From positions 62,001-126,000 of the forward strand of contig JAHDLB010000023.1 of NCBI GenBank assembly GCA_018432315.1: a stretch of DNA of 64,000 bases, written 5' to 3'. Both the position numbers and the translations under genes were made by a program. Shown here piece by piece: positions 57,065 through 64,000 of the stretch (within the stretch, counting starts at the first letter, position 1; each line of letters opens with the position of its first letter). Under the pieces are notes generated by a model. That model was not told where the DNA came from and did no database searches. It worked only from the letters and a program-made list of their open reading frames with translations. Source of the stretch: Anaerolineae bacterium (GTDB lineage Bacteria > Chloroflexota > Anaerolineae > Aggregatilineales > Aggregatilineaceae).

Positions 57065-59105
57065 GCCACGATCCAATGGTGACGTCCGAATTGGTGTTTA
57101 TGTCTGCTACTGTGGCGGCAATATCAGCGATGTAGTGGACTGCGAGCAGGTCGCTGCCGCGCTGCGCACGCTGCCCAACGTGGTGGTGGCGCGCACCGAT
57201 ATGTCGATGTGCTCCGATGCCGGACAGGCCCTGATCGAGACTGACATTCTCGAGCACGGGATCAACCGGGTGGTGGTTGGGGCATGTGCCCCGTCTTTAC
57301 ACGAGCGCACCTTCCGCAACACGATCGCGCGCGCGGGCCTGGACGCAGGGCTCAATCCTTACCTCTACCATCACGTGGGCTTGCGCGAACAGGTGTCGTG
57401 GGTGCACCAGGGCAACCCGCAAAAGGCCACCGAGAAAGCGATCCGCCTGATGATGGCCGGGATCGCCAAAGCGCGCATGCTGGAACCGCTGGAGCCTACT
57501 GTGCTCGACGCGGAACAGCACGCGCTGGTGATCGGGGGTGGGGTGGCAGGTCTGCGCGCGGCATGGGACATCGCGCGGCGCGGCATCCGCGTCACCCTGA
57601 TCGAAAAGTCGCCGTTCCTGGGCGGCCACATGGCCCAGCTCGAGACGACGTTCCCCGCCGGCGAGGACGCGCGCGCCGCCTTGGGCGACCTGATCGACCA
57701 GGTGGTAGCGCACCCGTTGGTCACGGTGCATACACGCGCTGAACTGACGGGTGTGAGCGGCTACGTCGGCAACTTCCAGGCGCAGATCACGCAGCAGTCG
57801 CGCGGCGTCAGCCAGGGATTCACGCACTTTGCCGAGGCGGCGGAAGTCTGCCCGGTGGAGGTGCCGGACGAATTCGACTATGGGATGACCACGCGCAAGG
57901 CAATCTACCGCGCGTATCCGGGCGCATACCCTGACCTGCCTGCGATCGACTGGGCGCACTGTGACGCCTGCGGCAAATGCCTGAGCGTGAACGGGACAGG
58001 GCTCGACCTGGAGAACAAGCCCGCCACGTTCGATCTGAACGTGGGCGCGTTCGTGGTAGCCACCGGCTTCCGGCCCTACGAGCCGCGCCGGGGCGAATAC
58101 GGCTACGACGAACATCCCGAGGTGATCACGCTGCCGCAGATGATCCGGCTGTTGGCGCTGGCCGGTGATGGCCCCGATCTGCTGTGGAACGGGCGCACGG
58201 TCAAAAACGTCGCGTTGATCCACTGCGTGGGCAGCCGCGAGATCCCCGGCGTGCACGAGCCCCAGCCGGACGGACAGGTCAACGACTACTGCTCGCGCGT
58301 GTGCTGCACGGCGACGCTGCATCTCGCCACTGAACTCCGCGAGCGCTACCCGCATCTCAACATCTTCGACATCCACGAGGATATCCGCACCTATGGGCGC
58401 GGCCACGAGGACATCTACACCGAGGCGGCAGCCAACCGCGTGGGCTTCCTGCGCTTTCACGGCGACGAGCGGCCCGATGTGCTGCCGGCGCCTGACGGTG
58501 ACAGCAGCCCGCTGCTCGTGCGCGTGAAGGATTATCTGACGTGGGGCGAGGAACTCGACGTGCCCGCCGACCTGGTCGTGCTGGCGACGGGGATTCTGCC
58601 CAGCCCGGTGGACGACATCATCAGCCTGCTCAAGATATCCGCCGGGACGGATCGCTTCCTGCTGGAGGTGCATCCCAAGCTGCAGCCGGTCGAGACGGCG
58701 GTGCCCGGCGTGGTCCTGGCGGGCACGGCGCAAGGCCCGATGAACATCCAGGAGGCCAGCGCGGCAGCGTCCGCGGCGGCGGCCAAGGTGGCGGTCTTGC
58801 TGGGCCAGGGATCGGTCAAGCTCGAGCCTTTCGTCGCGCGGGTGAACCATGCCCTGTGCGACGGGTCCGGCGAGTGTGTGGCGGTCTGCGCCTACGAGGA
58901 CGCCATCACCCTGCAAACCGTCAGCGATAACGGCCAAACAGCGCAAAAGGCGGTGGTGACACCGGCCAACTGTGTGGGCTGCGGTGTCTGCGTGAGTGCC
59001 TGCCCCAACCACGCGATCGATGTGCAGGGGTGGACGCTGGCGCAGTACGACGCGATGCTCGACGCGCTGGCCGCGCCGCTGCCTGTTCTGGAGAGTGCAA
59101 CATGA
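57057..59105 (+). CDS. Second HdrA-like protein (QmoB-like)
   Basis: This 682-residue protein has the N-terminal HdrA domain (IGVYVCYCGGNISDVVD, RTDMSMCSDAGQ), an FAD motif VIGGGVAGLRAAWDIARRG near residue 158, a degenerate internal cluster motif CDACGKC, flavin stretches, and two C-terminal ferredoxin motifs: CDGSGECVAVC, in which the second Cys is Ser, and CVGCGVCVSACP. The first may hold a 3Fe-4S centre. QmoB proteins are of similar size but carry a fused MvhD domain, which is separate here. It overlaps the first HdrA gene by eight bases. Confidence 0.88.
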   Translation: MPEPRSNGDVRIGVYVCYCGGNISDVVDCEQVAAALRTLPNVVVARTDMSMCSDAGQALIETDILEHGINRVVVGACAPSLHERTFRNTIARAGLDAGLNPYLYHHVGLREQVSWVHQGNPQKATEKAIRLMMAGIAKARMLEPLEPTVLDAEQHALVIGGGVAGLRAAWDIARRGIRVTLIEKSPFLGGHMAQLETTFPAGEDARAALGDLIDQVVAHPLVTVHTRAELTGVSGYVGNFQAQITQQSRGVSQGFTHFAEAAEVCPVEVPDEFDYGMTTRKAIYRAYPGAYPDLPAIDWAHCDACGKCLSVNGTGLDLENKPATFDLNVGAFVVATGFRPYEPRRGEYGYDEHPEVITLPQMIRLLALAGDGPDLLWNGRTVKNVALIHCVGSREIPGVHEPQPDGQVNDYCSRVCCTATLHLATELRERYPHLNIFDIHEDIRTYGRGHEDIYTEAAANRVGFLRFHGDERPDVLPAPDGDSSPLLVRVKDYLTWGEELDVPADLVVLATGILPSPVDDIISLLKISAGTDRFLLEVHPKLQPVETAVPGVVLAGTAQGPMNIQEASAAASAAAAKVAVLLGQGSVKLEPFVARVNHALCDGSGECVAVCAYEDAITLQTVSDNGQTAQKAVVTPANCVGCGVCVSACPNHAIDVQGWTLAQYDAMLDALAAPLPVLESAT

Positions 59106-59407
59106 CACTAACCCGCGAAGAAGCCAAACAGCGCACGGCGATCCTCAAGCAGGTGCGCGACCAGCACCAGGAGACGGTCGACCGCACGCGGGCCCGGCTC
59201 AAAGACCAGCAGACGGTGCGGCGGCAGATCTGCCAGCAGTTGCGGGGTGGGCCGAAGATCGTGCCCGAGATCGCGGAAGCGACCGGCCTGCCGGCGCATG
59301 AGGTGCTGTGGCATATCACCGCGATGAAGAAATACGACCTGGTGGTCGAGGTCGGGCAGTGCGGCGAGTACTACCAGTACGCGATGGCAAAGGAAACCGA
59401 ATCATGA
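59102..59407 (+). CDS. Small winged-helix-like protein in the Hdr/Qmo operon
   Basis: This 101-residue protein has an N-terminal charged helix (EEAKQRTAILKQVRDQHQE) and a C-terminal winged-helix-like part (ICQQLRGGPKIVPEIAEATGLPAHEVLWHITAMKKYDLVVEVGQCGEYYQY). It overlaps both neighbours by four bases (ATGA at each side), so it is made in step with the complex. It could be a regulator or a structural or assembly part of the complex; I cannot decide. It has two Cys and no cluster motif. Confidence 0.78.
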   Translation: MTLTREEAKQRTAILKQVRDQHQETVDRTRARLKDQQTVRRQICQQLRGGPKIVPEIAEATGLPAHEVLWHITAMKKYDLVVEVGQCGEYYQYAMAKETES

Positions 59408-60567
59408 GCACACGTGTCGACCCGATCCTGCTGGACGAGATCAAAGACTACGGCGCCATCAACCCGGAAGCCTGCTTCAACTGCGGCAACTGCACCGCGA
59501 TCTGCCCGCTGACGACCGATGACCATCCTTTCCCGCGCAGCACGATCCGGCAGCTCCAGATGGGGCTGCGCGACCAGTTGCTGGAGAGCGCCGATCCCTG
59601 GATGTGCTACTACTGCGGCGACTGCACGCGCACGTGTCCTAAAGGGGCCGAGCCCGCCGAAACCATGATGGCAGCGCGCCGCTGGCTGACCGCGCAGTAT
59701 GACGGGTCGGGCTTGGGCGCGAAGCTGTATACGTCCGAACGGGCGGTGTTCCGGCTGGTTGCGCGCTACGTGGTGCTGACGCTTGTCGCGTTTATCGTAT
59801 ACCACGCCCTGACCGGCTTCGACCGGATCGTGACCGACCGCGTCGAGCTGAACACGTTTGCGCCGGTGATGTTGGTGTGGGCGTTCGTGTTGGTGCACTT
59901 TGCGTTCCTGGGCTTCCGGCTGGGCAAGAATACGCTGAACATGGCGAACCGGGTCATGCGCTCAACCAGCGAGCAAGTGAAGATTCCCCTATCGGTGTAC
60001 GTCAGCGAGTTCAAGGCGTTCGTCACGCATTTTGTCACCCAGAAGCGCTGGCGCGACTGCAACGACGTCGATCACAGCCGCTGGCTCAAGCACCTGCTGC
60101 TGGTTTCGGGCTACGTCACGATGCTCGTGTTGATCGTGCCGCTGTTGTGGTGGTTCCAGACCGACAACATCTACCCGGTGTATCACCCGCAGCGCTGGCT
60201 TGGCTACTACGCGACGATCGTGCTGCTGTTCGCGTCGGTGGAAATTCTGATCGGGCGGTATCGCAGACGCGAGGAGCTCCACCGCTTTTCGCACCCGACA
60301 GACTGGCTCTTCCCAACGTTCATCCTGGTGAGCTCGGTGACCGGCATCCTGGTGCACATCTTCCGCTATGCCGGGTGGGCCTGGCCGACGTACATCATGT
60401 ACGTGGTGCACCTGATGGCGGTGCTTGCCATGCTGGACACCGAGGTCGGTATTGGCAAGTGGACGCACATGATCTATCGCCCGCTGGCGATGTACCTGGA
60501 CGCCGTCAAGAAGCGCGCCCGGCAGGAGAAGTCCGCGCCGGAGCTGGCCCCGGCTGGCACGGACTGA
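59404..60567 (+). CDS. HdrC-cytochrome b fusion, QmoC-like membrane subunit
   Basis: This 387-residue protein has an N-terminal HdrC-type ferredoxin domain with CFNCGNCTAICP and CYYCGDCTRTCP (about residues 24-80), then six membrane helices of the NarI/HdrE type with His residues suited to two b haems (for example HFAFLGFRLG, HLLLVSGYV, HIFRYAGWAW, HLMAVLAML). This is the composition of QmoC, the quinone-facing subunit. No HdrB gene accompanies the operon, consistent with a Qmo-type rather than a heterodisulfide reductase complex. ATG 59404 overlaps the previous stop. Confidence 0.9.
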   Translation: MSTRVDPILLDEIKDYGAINPEACFNCGNCTAICPLTTDDHPFPRSTIRQLQMGLRDQLLESADPWMCYYCGDCTRTCPKGAEPAETMMAARRWLTAQYDGSGLGAKLYTSERAVFRLVARYVVLTLVAFIVYHALTGFDRIVTDRVELNTFAPVMLVWAFVLVHFAFLGFRLGKNTLNMANRVMRSTSEQVKIPLSVYVSEFKAFVTHFVTQKRWRDCNDVDHSRWLKHLLLVSGYVTMLVLIVPLLWWFQTDNIYPVYHPQRWLGYYATIVLLFASVEILIGRYRRREELHRFSHPTDWLFPTFILVSSVTGILVHIFRYAGWAWPTYIMYVVHLMAVLAMLDTEVGIGKWTHMIYRPLAMYLDAVKKRARQEKSAPELAPAGTD

Positions 60568-60632
60568 TCGCCCGGCCTGGCGCGCTGCCGGCGCTATGAT
60601 CCTCCGGCGCTGGCCGGGTGTGGAGGAGAATC

Positions 60633-60764
60633 ATGACCACTGAAACAGGTTTGTTCTGGCTGATCCACCTTTTTATCGGCGTGGTGCTGCCTGCCATGAC
60701 GTTCTTTGGATGCTGCAAAGAGAAAGACGACAGCGAGATCCCGTCCGATTTCCAGCCCGGATGA
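60633..60764 (+). CDS. 43-residue membrane peptide between qmoC-like and dsrE-like genes
   Basis: The frame reads MTTETGLFWLIHLFIGVVLP, then AMTFFGCCKEKDDSEIPSDF and a PG end. It has one membrane helix, a pair of adjacent Cys at its cytoplasmic edge and an acidic tail. A strong GGAGGAG lies seven bases before the ATG, which is why I regard it as real. A GC-rich fold-back sequence (CCCGGCC and GGCCGGG about 40 bases apart) precedes it. It may be a small subunit of the QmoC-like complex; this is inferred only from position. Confidence 0.65.
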   Translation: MTTETGLFWLIHLFIGVVLPAMTFFGCCKEKDDSEIPSDFQPG

Positions 60765-60835
60765 GGCGCGCGGGGGATAGCTGTCTGAACGAACGGTCCA
60801 GACTCGATAGCTGATATTAAGGAGAAAAATAGAAG

Positions 60836-61207
60836 ATGAGTGAAAACGGAAGCGGCCCGATGGTCGTCATCTGCAACAGCGACAGCGCGGGCGTGATGCC
60901 CACCTTCATCATGGGGGCGTCCGGTGTGGGCATTGGCGAGGACGTGCTGATGTTCTTCTGCCCGAACGGTGCCAACGTGCTGCTGAAGGGCGAGCTTGAG
61001 AAGTTCCAGGGCAAGAAGGGCCTGCCCGACCCGGTCGAGCTTTTCAACACGATCCTCGACGAAGGCGGGCGCATCATCTTGTGTGAGCTGGCGCTTGAGG
61101 CCAAGGGAATCAGGAAAGAGGACCTGCGCGACGAACGGATCGAGATTTTGAACGCGCCTTCGTTCCTGCTGGCGGCTCAAGGCGCGGGGATCACCCTGAC
61201 GTTTTAG
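60836..61207 (+). CDS. DsrE-family sulfur-relay protein
   Basis: This 123-residue protein resembles DsrE/DsrE2-type proteins. Cys83 lies in LCELALEAKGIRKEDLRDE, the position of the conserved sulfur-binding Cys; others are at 13 and 42. No membrane helix is present. These proteins receive or deliver persulfide sulfur together with TusA, which is encoded at the start of the same cluster. RBS AAGGAG precedes the ATG, and a terminator at 61236 follows. Confidence 0.87.
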   Translation: MSENGSGPMVVICNSDSAGVMPTFIMGASGVGIGEDVLMFFCPNGANVLLKGELEKFQGKKGLPDPVELFNTILDEGGRIILCELALEAKGIRKEDLRDERIEILNAPSFLLAAQGAGITLTF

Positions 61208-61235
61208 GCCGCTGCGCGATCCAATCTGTGGGTTT

Positions 61236-61259
61236 GGGGGCAGGGGCAACTCTGCCCCC
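61236..61259. terminator. Terminator between convergent dsrE-like and LysR genes
   Basis: GGGGGCAG and CTGCCCCC form a perfect eight-pair stem with an eight-base loop, suitable for both directions though with a short T tract. Confidence 0.7.
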
Positions 61260-61270
61260 GTATTTGTTTG

Positions 61271-62194
61271 CTAGCGCTCGGCCAGCCGCAGCAGGTCGGC
61301 GTTGGCAGGATCGTGCACAAAGCCCCAGAAGGCTTCCACCGCGCGGTGTGACTCGCGCACCTCCGACCGGATCAAGAAAACCTTGCGGTGCAAGTTGAAG
61401 CCCGCCACTGGCACTTCAACCACGGTTCCTTTGTCTATCGCCCAATCTGCAGCCAGGCGTGACACGAACGACACGCCAAAGCCCACCTCGACGGCTTTGA
61501 CAATCGCCTCGGAATTGCCCACTTCCAGGCAAATATCCATATCGTCGAAGGTGATGCTGTGTTTGCCCAACTCGGCGAGTAAGGCGCGGTGTGTGCCCGA
61601 CGTTGGCTCGCGGATGATCAAGGGCGTTTCCAGGAGCTCCGACGGCTCGATCGACTGCCGTGATGCCCAGGGGTGGGTGGCAGGTACGATGAGAATAATG
61701 TGGTCGTTGAAAAACTCCTGACATTCCATGCCGTCACCGCACGCATCATAGCTGACGACTCCCAGATCGGCTTCTTCTTTGAGGAGCTGCGGCACAACGA
61801 GCGGCGATGTACACCTCATGACCGAAATATTGACGCCCGGATGCTGCTCATGAAAACGCGCGGCGAACTGCGGCAAGACGTATTTGCCCGTGGTCGTGCT
61901 GCACGCGATGCGTAGTTGACCCCCTATTCGATCTTCCACGGATTCCATCAGTTGCTGGATTTCGAAGGCGTCGTGAACCAGCTTGCGCGCGCGGGGAAGC
62001 AGCAGAGTGCCGGCTTCAGTCAAGCGCAGCACTCTGCCGGAGCGATCGAACAACTCGACACCCAGGCCACGTTCCAGCGCCTTGATATGATGGCTGATCG
62101 TCGGCTGGGTGAGGCTCAGTTGTATCGCCGCCTCGGAAAAGCTCATCCGCTGAGCAACGTGCAGAAATGTCTGTAATTTTGTCAAGTCAATCAT
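61271..62194 (-). CDS. LysR-family transcriptional regulator
   Basis: This 307-residue regulator has an N-terminal winged helix (MIDLTKLQTFLHVAQRMSFS, SEAAIQLSLTQPTISHHIKAL) and a substrate domain with QLRIACSTTTGKYVLPQF near residue 92. The sequence is of the CysB/CbbR-like general type. ATG 62194 fits the usual LysR start; ATG 62206 is possible. It is convergent with the dsrE-like gene. Whether it controls the sulfur cluster or the downstream minus-strand genes cannot be read from sequence. Confidence 0.93.
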   Translation of the reverse strand: MIDLTKLQTFLHVAQRMSFSEAAIQLSLTQPTISHHIKALERGLGVELFDRSGRVLRLTEAGTLLLPRARKLVHDAFEIQQLMESVEDRIGGQLRIACSTTTGKYVLPQFAARFHEQHPGVNISVMRCTSPLVVPQLLKEEADLGVVSYDACGDGMECQEFFNDHIILIVPATHPWASRQSIEPSELLETPLIIREPTSGTHRALLAELGKHSITFDDMDICLEVGNSEAIVKAVEVGFGVSFVSRLAADWAIDKGTVVEVPVAGFNLHRKVFLIRSEVRESHRAVEAFWGFVHDPANADLLRLAER

Positions 62195-62227
62195 CGCTTG
62201 TCTCATTCCGAGAATCTAGCCGGTGGT

Positions 62228-62467
62228 TCACCAATCCGGCTGGTTGCTTCGGTAGGGTCGCCGTGCCAGTCTATCGGCCAGGCGGTTGACCGCGGTCCAT
62301 CCGTCTGGCCTGTGCAGGCTGAGGATCAGGATCATCATGGCCGATGTCAGGCACCAGGCGCAGGTCGCCCCGGTTACGAACGGCTCCAGGAACGTCAGGT
62401 AGATGGAAAACACGGTGCCGAACAAGTATAGGCCGAGTAACAAGGCCAGCACGAACGCCTTTCTCAT
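62228..62467 (-). CDS. Half-length VKOR-like membrane protein with CxxC
   Basis: This 79-residue protein has two membrane helices. YLTFLEPFVTGATCAWCLTSAMM matches the last part of vitamin K epoxide reductase homologues, with the active CxxC at Cys36-Ala-Trp-Cys39. A normal VKOR has four or more helices and an extra Cys pair in a loop, both absent here. RBS GGGGAGG precedes the ATG, which overlaps the stop of the DUF364 gene, so it is a genuine coupled gene and not debris. It may act in thiol oxidation with another partner. Confidence 0.72.
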   Translation of the reverse strand: MRKAFVLALLLGLYLFGTVFSIYLTFLEPFVTGATCAWCLTSAMMILILSLHRPDGWTAVNRLADRLARRPYRSNQPDW

Positions 62468-63231
62468 ACATCCTCCCCAAATGCGGTTCCTTCCCGACTC
62501 ATGGTGACCAGCCGCACACCAGCCCGGTGAACCTGGCGGAAATTGGCCCCTTGTTTGATGGCGGCCAGCACGCGGTCGATGTCCGTAACAACCGACCCGG
62601 ATAGCAGGTCGATACCATGTTCGAACAACAGGGGGCTGAGCGGCGTACTCGGTCCCAAGAGCAGGACGGTCGCCGCCGGACTGCACAGATGTAGCAGGTT
62701 TTCCAGGGTGTGATTGACCAGACTCATGCTCGTGATAGCGACGATGTCGGCTTGCGGCAGAATGTCCGGCGCGGCTTCGGCGGGCAGTTCGTCATCTTTG
62801 GGCTGAAGCTCCAGCACAAACAGCCGCTCGAGGCGGGATCGCAGGGCTGGGATGAACGGAAAACTGCCGACCAGCGCGATAGTTTTTCCCTGGCCACGGG
62901 CAGCAATCACCTCTTCGGCGTTCACATCATGCCAGCGATCTGGTTGAGGCAGCAGCAGGGCATTGATCGCCGCCACACCGATGCTCACCAGGGGGGGCTG
63001 TTCCGAATGGGCCAGCCGCGCCAGTTCCCGTGCTGAGAGCGCATGCAATTGTCCCGCTTGAGGAACATCGGGGTTCGCCGAATGGTTGTGCGGCCCGGTT
63101 ACCGTTGACGCCAACCCGCAGCGCACCTGCCCATCCGACCGGATTACAACGGCTGTCCAGTGCAGCCCGATGCACACATCGAGCACATCACCGTCGGGAA
63201 GTGCCGCCAACAGATCATCAACTAACTGCAT
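62464..63231 (-). CDS. DUF364-type putative metal-chelating protein
   Basis: This 255-residue protein contains GKTIALVGSFPFIPALR near residue 115 and QADIVAITSMSLVNHTLENLL, as in the DUF4213/DUF364 family, proteins often found near iron or molybdenum metabolism genes and of unknown activity. Its stop overlaps the VKOR-like gene. RBS GAGG lies five bases before ATG 63231. It follows a NifX-like protein gene by 120 bases, an interval without an evident gene. Confidence 0.85.
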   Translation of the reverse strand: MQLVDDLLAALPDGDVLDVCIGLHWTAVVIRSDGQVRCGLASTVTGPHNHSANPDVPQAGQLHALSARELARLAHSEQPPLVSIGVAAINALLLPQPDRWHDVNAEEVIAARGQGKTIALVGSFPFIPALRSRLERLFVLELQPKDDELPAEAAPDILPQADIVAITSMSLVNHTLENLLHLCSPAATVLLLGPSTPLSPLLFEHGIDLLSGSVVTDIDRVLAAIKQGANFRQVHRAGVRLVTMSREGTAFGEDV

Positions 63232-63351
63232 GTTACCTCGTTGACGTAGATGTGGGCCAGGATGTTATGCCACATTTCACGCAGCGCCCGGCTGATTCGA
63301 TCATCAGGCACGTAAACCTTGCTCGTCCGGGCCGGCAGGATACAGTCTCGC

Positions 63352-63756
63352 CTAGTGAAGCCGGTCTGTATAATCGGTCAGCGTGCCGCCAAGATAAGCC
63401 TTGACCGCTTCTTCGGCACTGGCAAGGTCGGTCACGAAGGGGCGGATGTTGGCCTGTTCCATGGCGAGGTACGCTCCCCGTCCCATCCCGCGCACGATGA
63501 TCACGTCGCAGTCCTGGATCGCGTCGATCATGCGCGCGTGCTTGGCATCCGAGTGTGCGCCAAAGCCATGCCCGCGCGGATCGTCTTCCGATTCGTGCTC
63601 GTGATCCTGATGCGCGAATTGGCGGTGGCCCACCTTGTCGCGCAGTTCTTTCGTGACGATTGTTCCATCTTCGATGGTAAAAACGAGGTAGTAGGGTGCA
63701 CGGCCAAAATGCTGGCTGATGGTCTGGCTGTCTTCCGTGATGACTGCAATTTTCAT
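63352..63756 (-). CDS. NifX/NifB-C-like FeMo-cofactor-binding domain protein
   Basis: This 134-residue protein begins MKIAVITEDSQTISQHFGRA, the signature of the dinitrogenase iron-molybdenum cofactor biosynthesis (Nif3X/NifB-C) domain, and has a His-rich insert (HQDHEHESEDDPRGHGFG) around residues 49-66. Such single-domain proteins occur in many non-diazotrophs and may bind Fe-S or metal-sulfur clusters. No nif genes are near. RBS AAGGAAAG precedes ATG 63756; the frame extends upstream into the MBL gene without similarity. Confidence 0.85.
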   Translation of the reverse strand: MKIAVITEDSQTISQHFGRAPYYLVFTIEDGTIVTKELRDKVGHRQFAHQDHEHESEDDPRGHGFGAHSDAKHARMIDAIQDCDVIIVRGMGRGAYLAMEQANIRPFVTDLASAEEAVKAYLGGTLTDYTDRLH

Positions 63757-63799
63757 GTTCGGTTTCTTTCCTTCTAGGTGTTTGCTGACCTGACTGCAC

Positions 63800-64000
63800 T
63801 TAACCCACCGCTGAGTCAGCGGGGGATTGGAACTCGAGAATGGTGCCCGTGCCGATGGAGACGAAGTCGTCGCCATATGCCTCTGCGAATGCCGTAATGG
63901 CCTGCTCGCCCGTGCAGTGACAGGGACCGACGCGTTCCACACCCAGGCGGCGGAACGCCTGGATAATGGATGCGATCTCGGCGCGGGTCTTGTCCTTCAG
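63800..64000 (-). CDS. MBL-fold metallohydrolase, C-terminal part
   Basis: The visible 66 residues start beyond the window and include RRLGVERVGPCHCTGEQAI and FAEAYGDDFVSIGTGTILEF, the characteristic end of MBL-fold hydrolases in which His and Cys follow GPCHCTG. Such enzymes commonly sit beside NifX-like and DUF364 genes in anaerobes. The N-terminal metal-binding part (HxHxDH) is outside the window. Confidence 0.8.
   Translation of the reverse strand: MKDKTRAEIASIIQAFRRLGVERVGPCHCTGEQAITAFAEAYGDDFVSIGTGTILEFQSPADSAVG

Noticed and set aside
55266-60567. True heterodisulfide reductase (HdrABC) or sHdr operon
   Set aside because: No HdrB (CCG domains) and no LbpA; the membrane HdrC-cytochrome b fusion points to Qmo-type instead.
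63352-63756. Evidence of nitrogen fixation
   Set aside because: Only a single NifX-like domain is present, widespread in non-fixers; no nifHDK nearby.

Overview
The window looks like a piece of a high-GC bacterial chromosome, most consistent with Chloroflexota (Anaerolineae-like). That placement is an inference from gene content and not from any marker gene: an N-type ATPase operon, a giant BTAD/NB-ARC regulator, several LacI-controlled sugar ABC importers without their own ATPase, Hdr/Qmo-like redox genes and multiheme cytochromes. I saw no tRNA, rRNA or CRISPR array.

Layout. 1-5926 (minus strand): the operon atpDCQRBEFAG of an N-type F1Fo ATPase, with atpG cut by the window edge. The c subunit carries the full Na+-ligand set. 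6.4-12.6 kb (plus): an envelope redox locus with a haem-binding protein, an exported Pro/Ala-rich protein, ApbE, an SH3b protein with an Asp/His tail, a ferric-reductase-like haem membrane protein and a two-component system. Two promoters here carry 11-bp-phased TTTAAG repeats. 12.65-19.0 kb (minus): a sulfur/respiratory module with an ArsR regulator, an octaheme OTR-family cytochrome, a heptaheme cytochrome fused to a cytochrome b, and two YeeE/YedE proteins, one fused to a rhodanese domain lacking its Cys.

19.2-54.2 kb: an accessory carbohydrate region. It holds a ribose-type ABC importer with a Gfo/Idh dehydrogenase, a BTAD regulator, a secreted beta-propeller, and three MalEFG-type importers with their own regulators. 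The first importer (LacI) runs with an SDR, a HAD phosphatase, a DTE-like epimerase, a glycerol-1-phosphate-dehydrogenase-like enzyme and a Zn-dehydrogenase. The second (wHTH-beta-sandwich regulator) runs with a GH2 enzyme. The third (LacI as first gene) runs with a GH63-like enzyme. None of these three has an ABC ATPase, so a shared MsmK/UgpC-type ATPase elsewhere is implied. Two copies of a ~164-bp MITE and a truncated TnpB lie in this region.

54.6-61.2 kb (plus): a second sulfur/redox module. An ArsR domain reads in frame into a TusA sulfur carrier. It is followed by an MvhD/FlpD-like protein, two HdrA-like flavoproteins, a small winged-helix protein, an HdrC-cytochrome b (QmoC-like) protein, a 43-residue membrane peptide and a DsrE-family protein. 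Together these suggest a Qmo/Hdr-like complex exchanging electrons between sulfur carriers and the quinone pool. No apr, sat or dsrAB genes are in the window. 61.3-64 kb (minus): a LysR regulator, a half-length VKOR-like protein, a DUF364 protein, a NifX-like protein and the C-terminus of an MBL-fold hydrolase.
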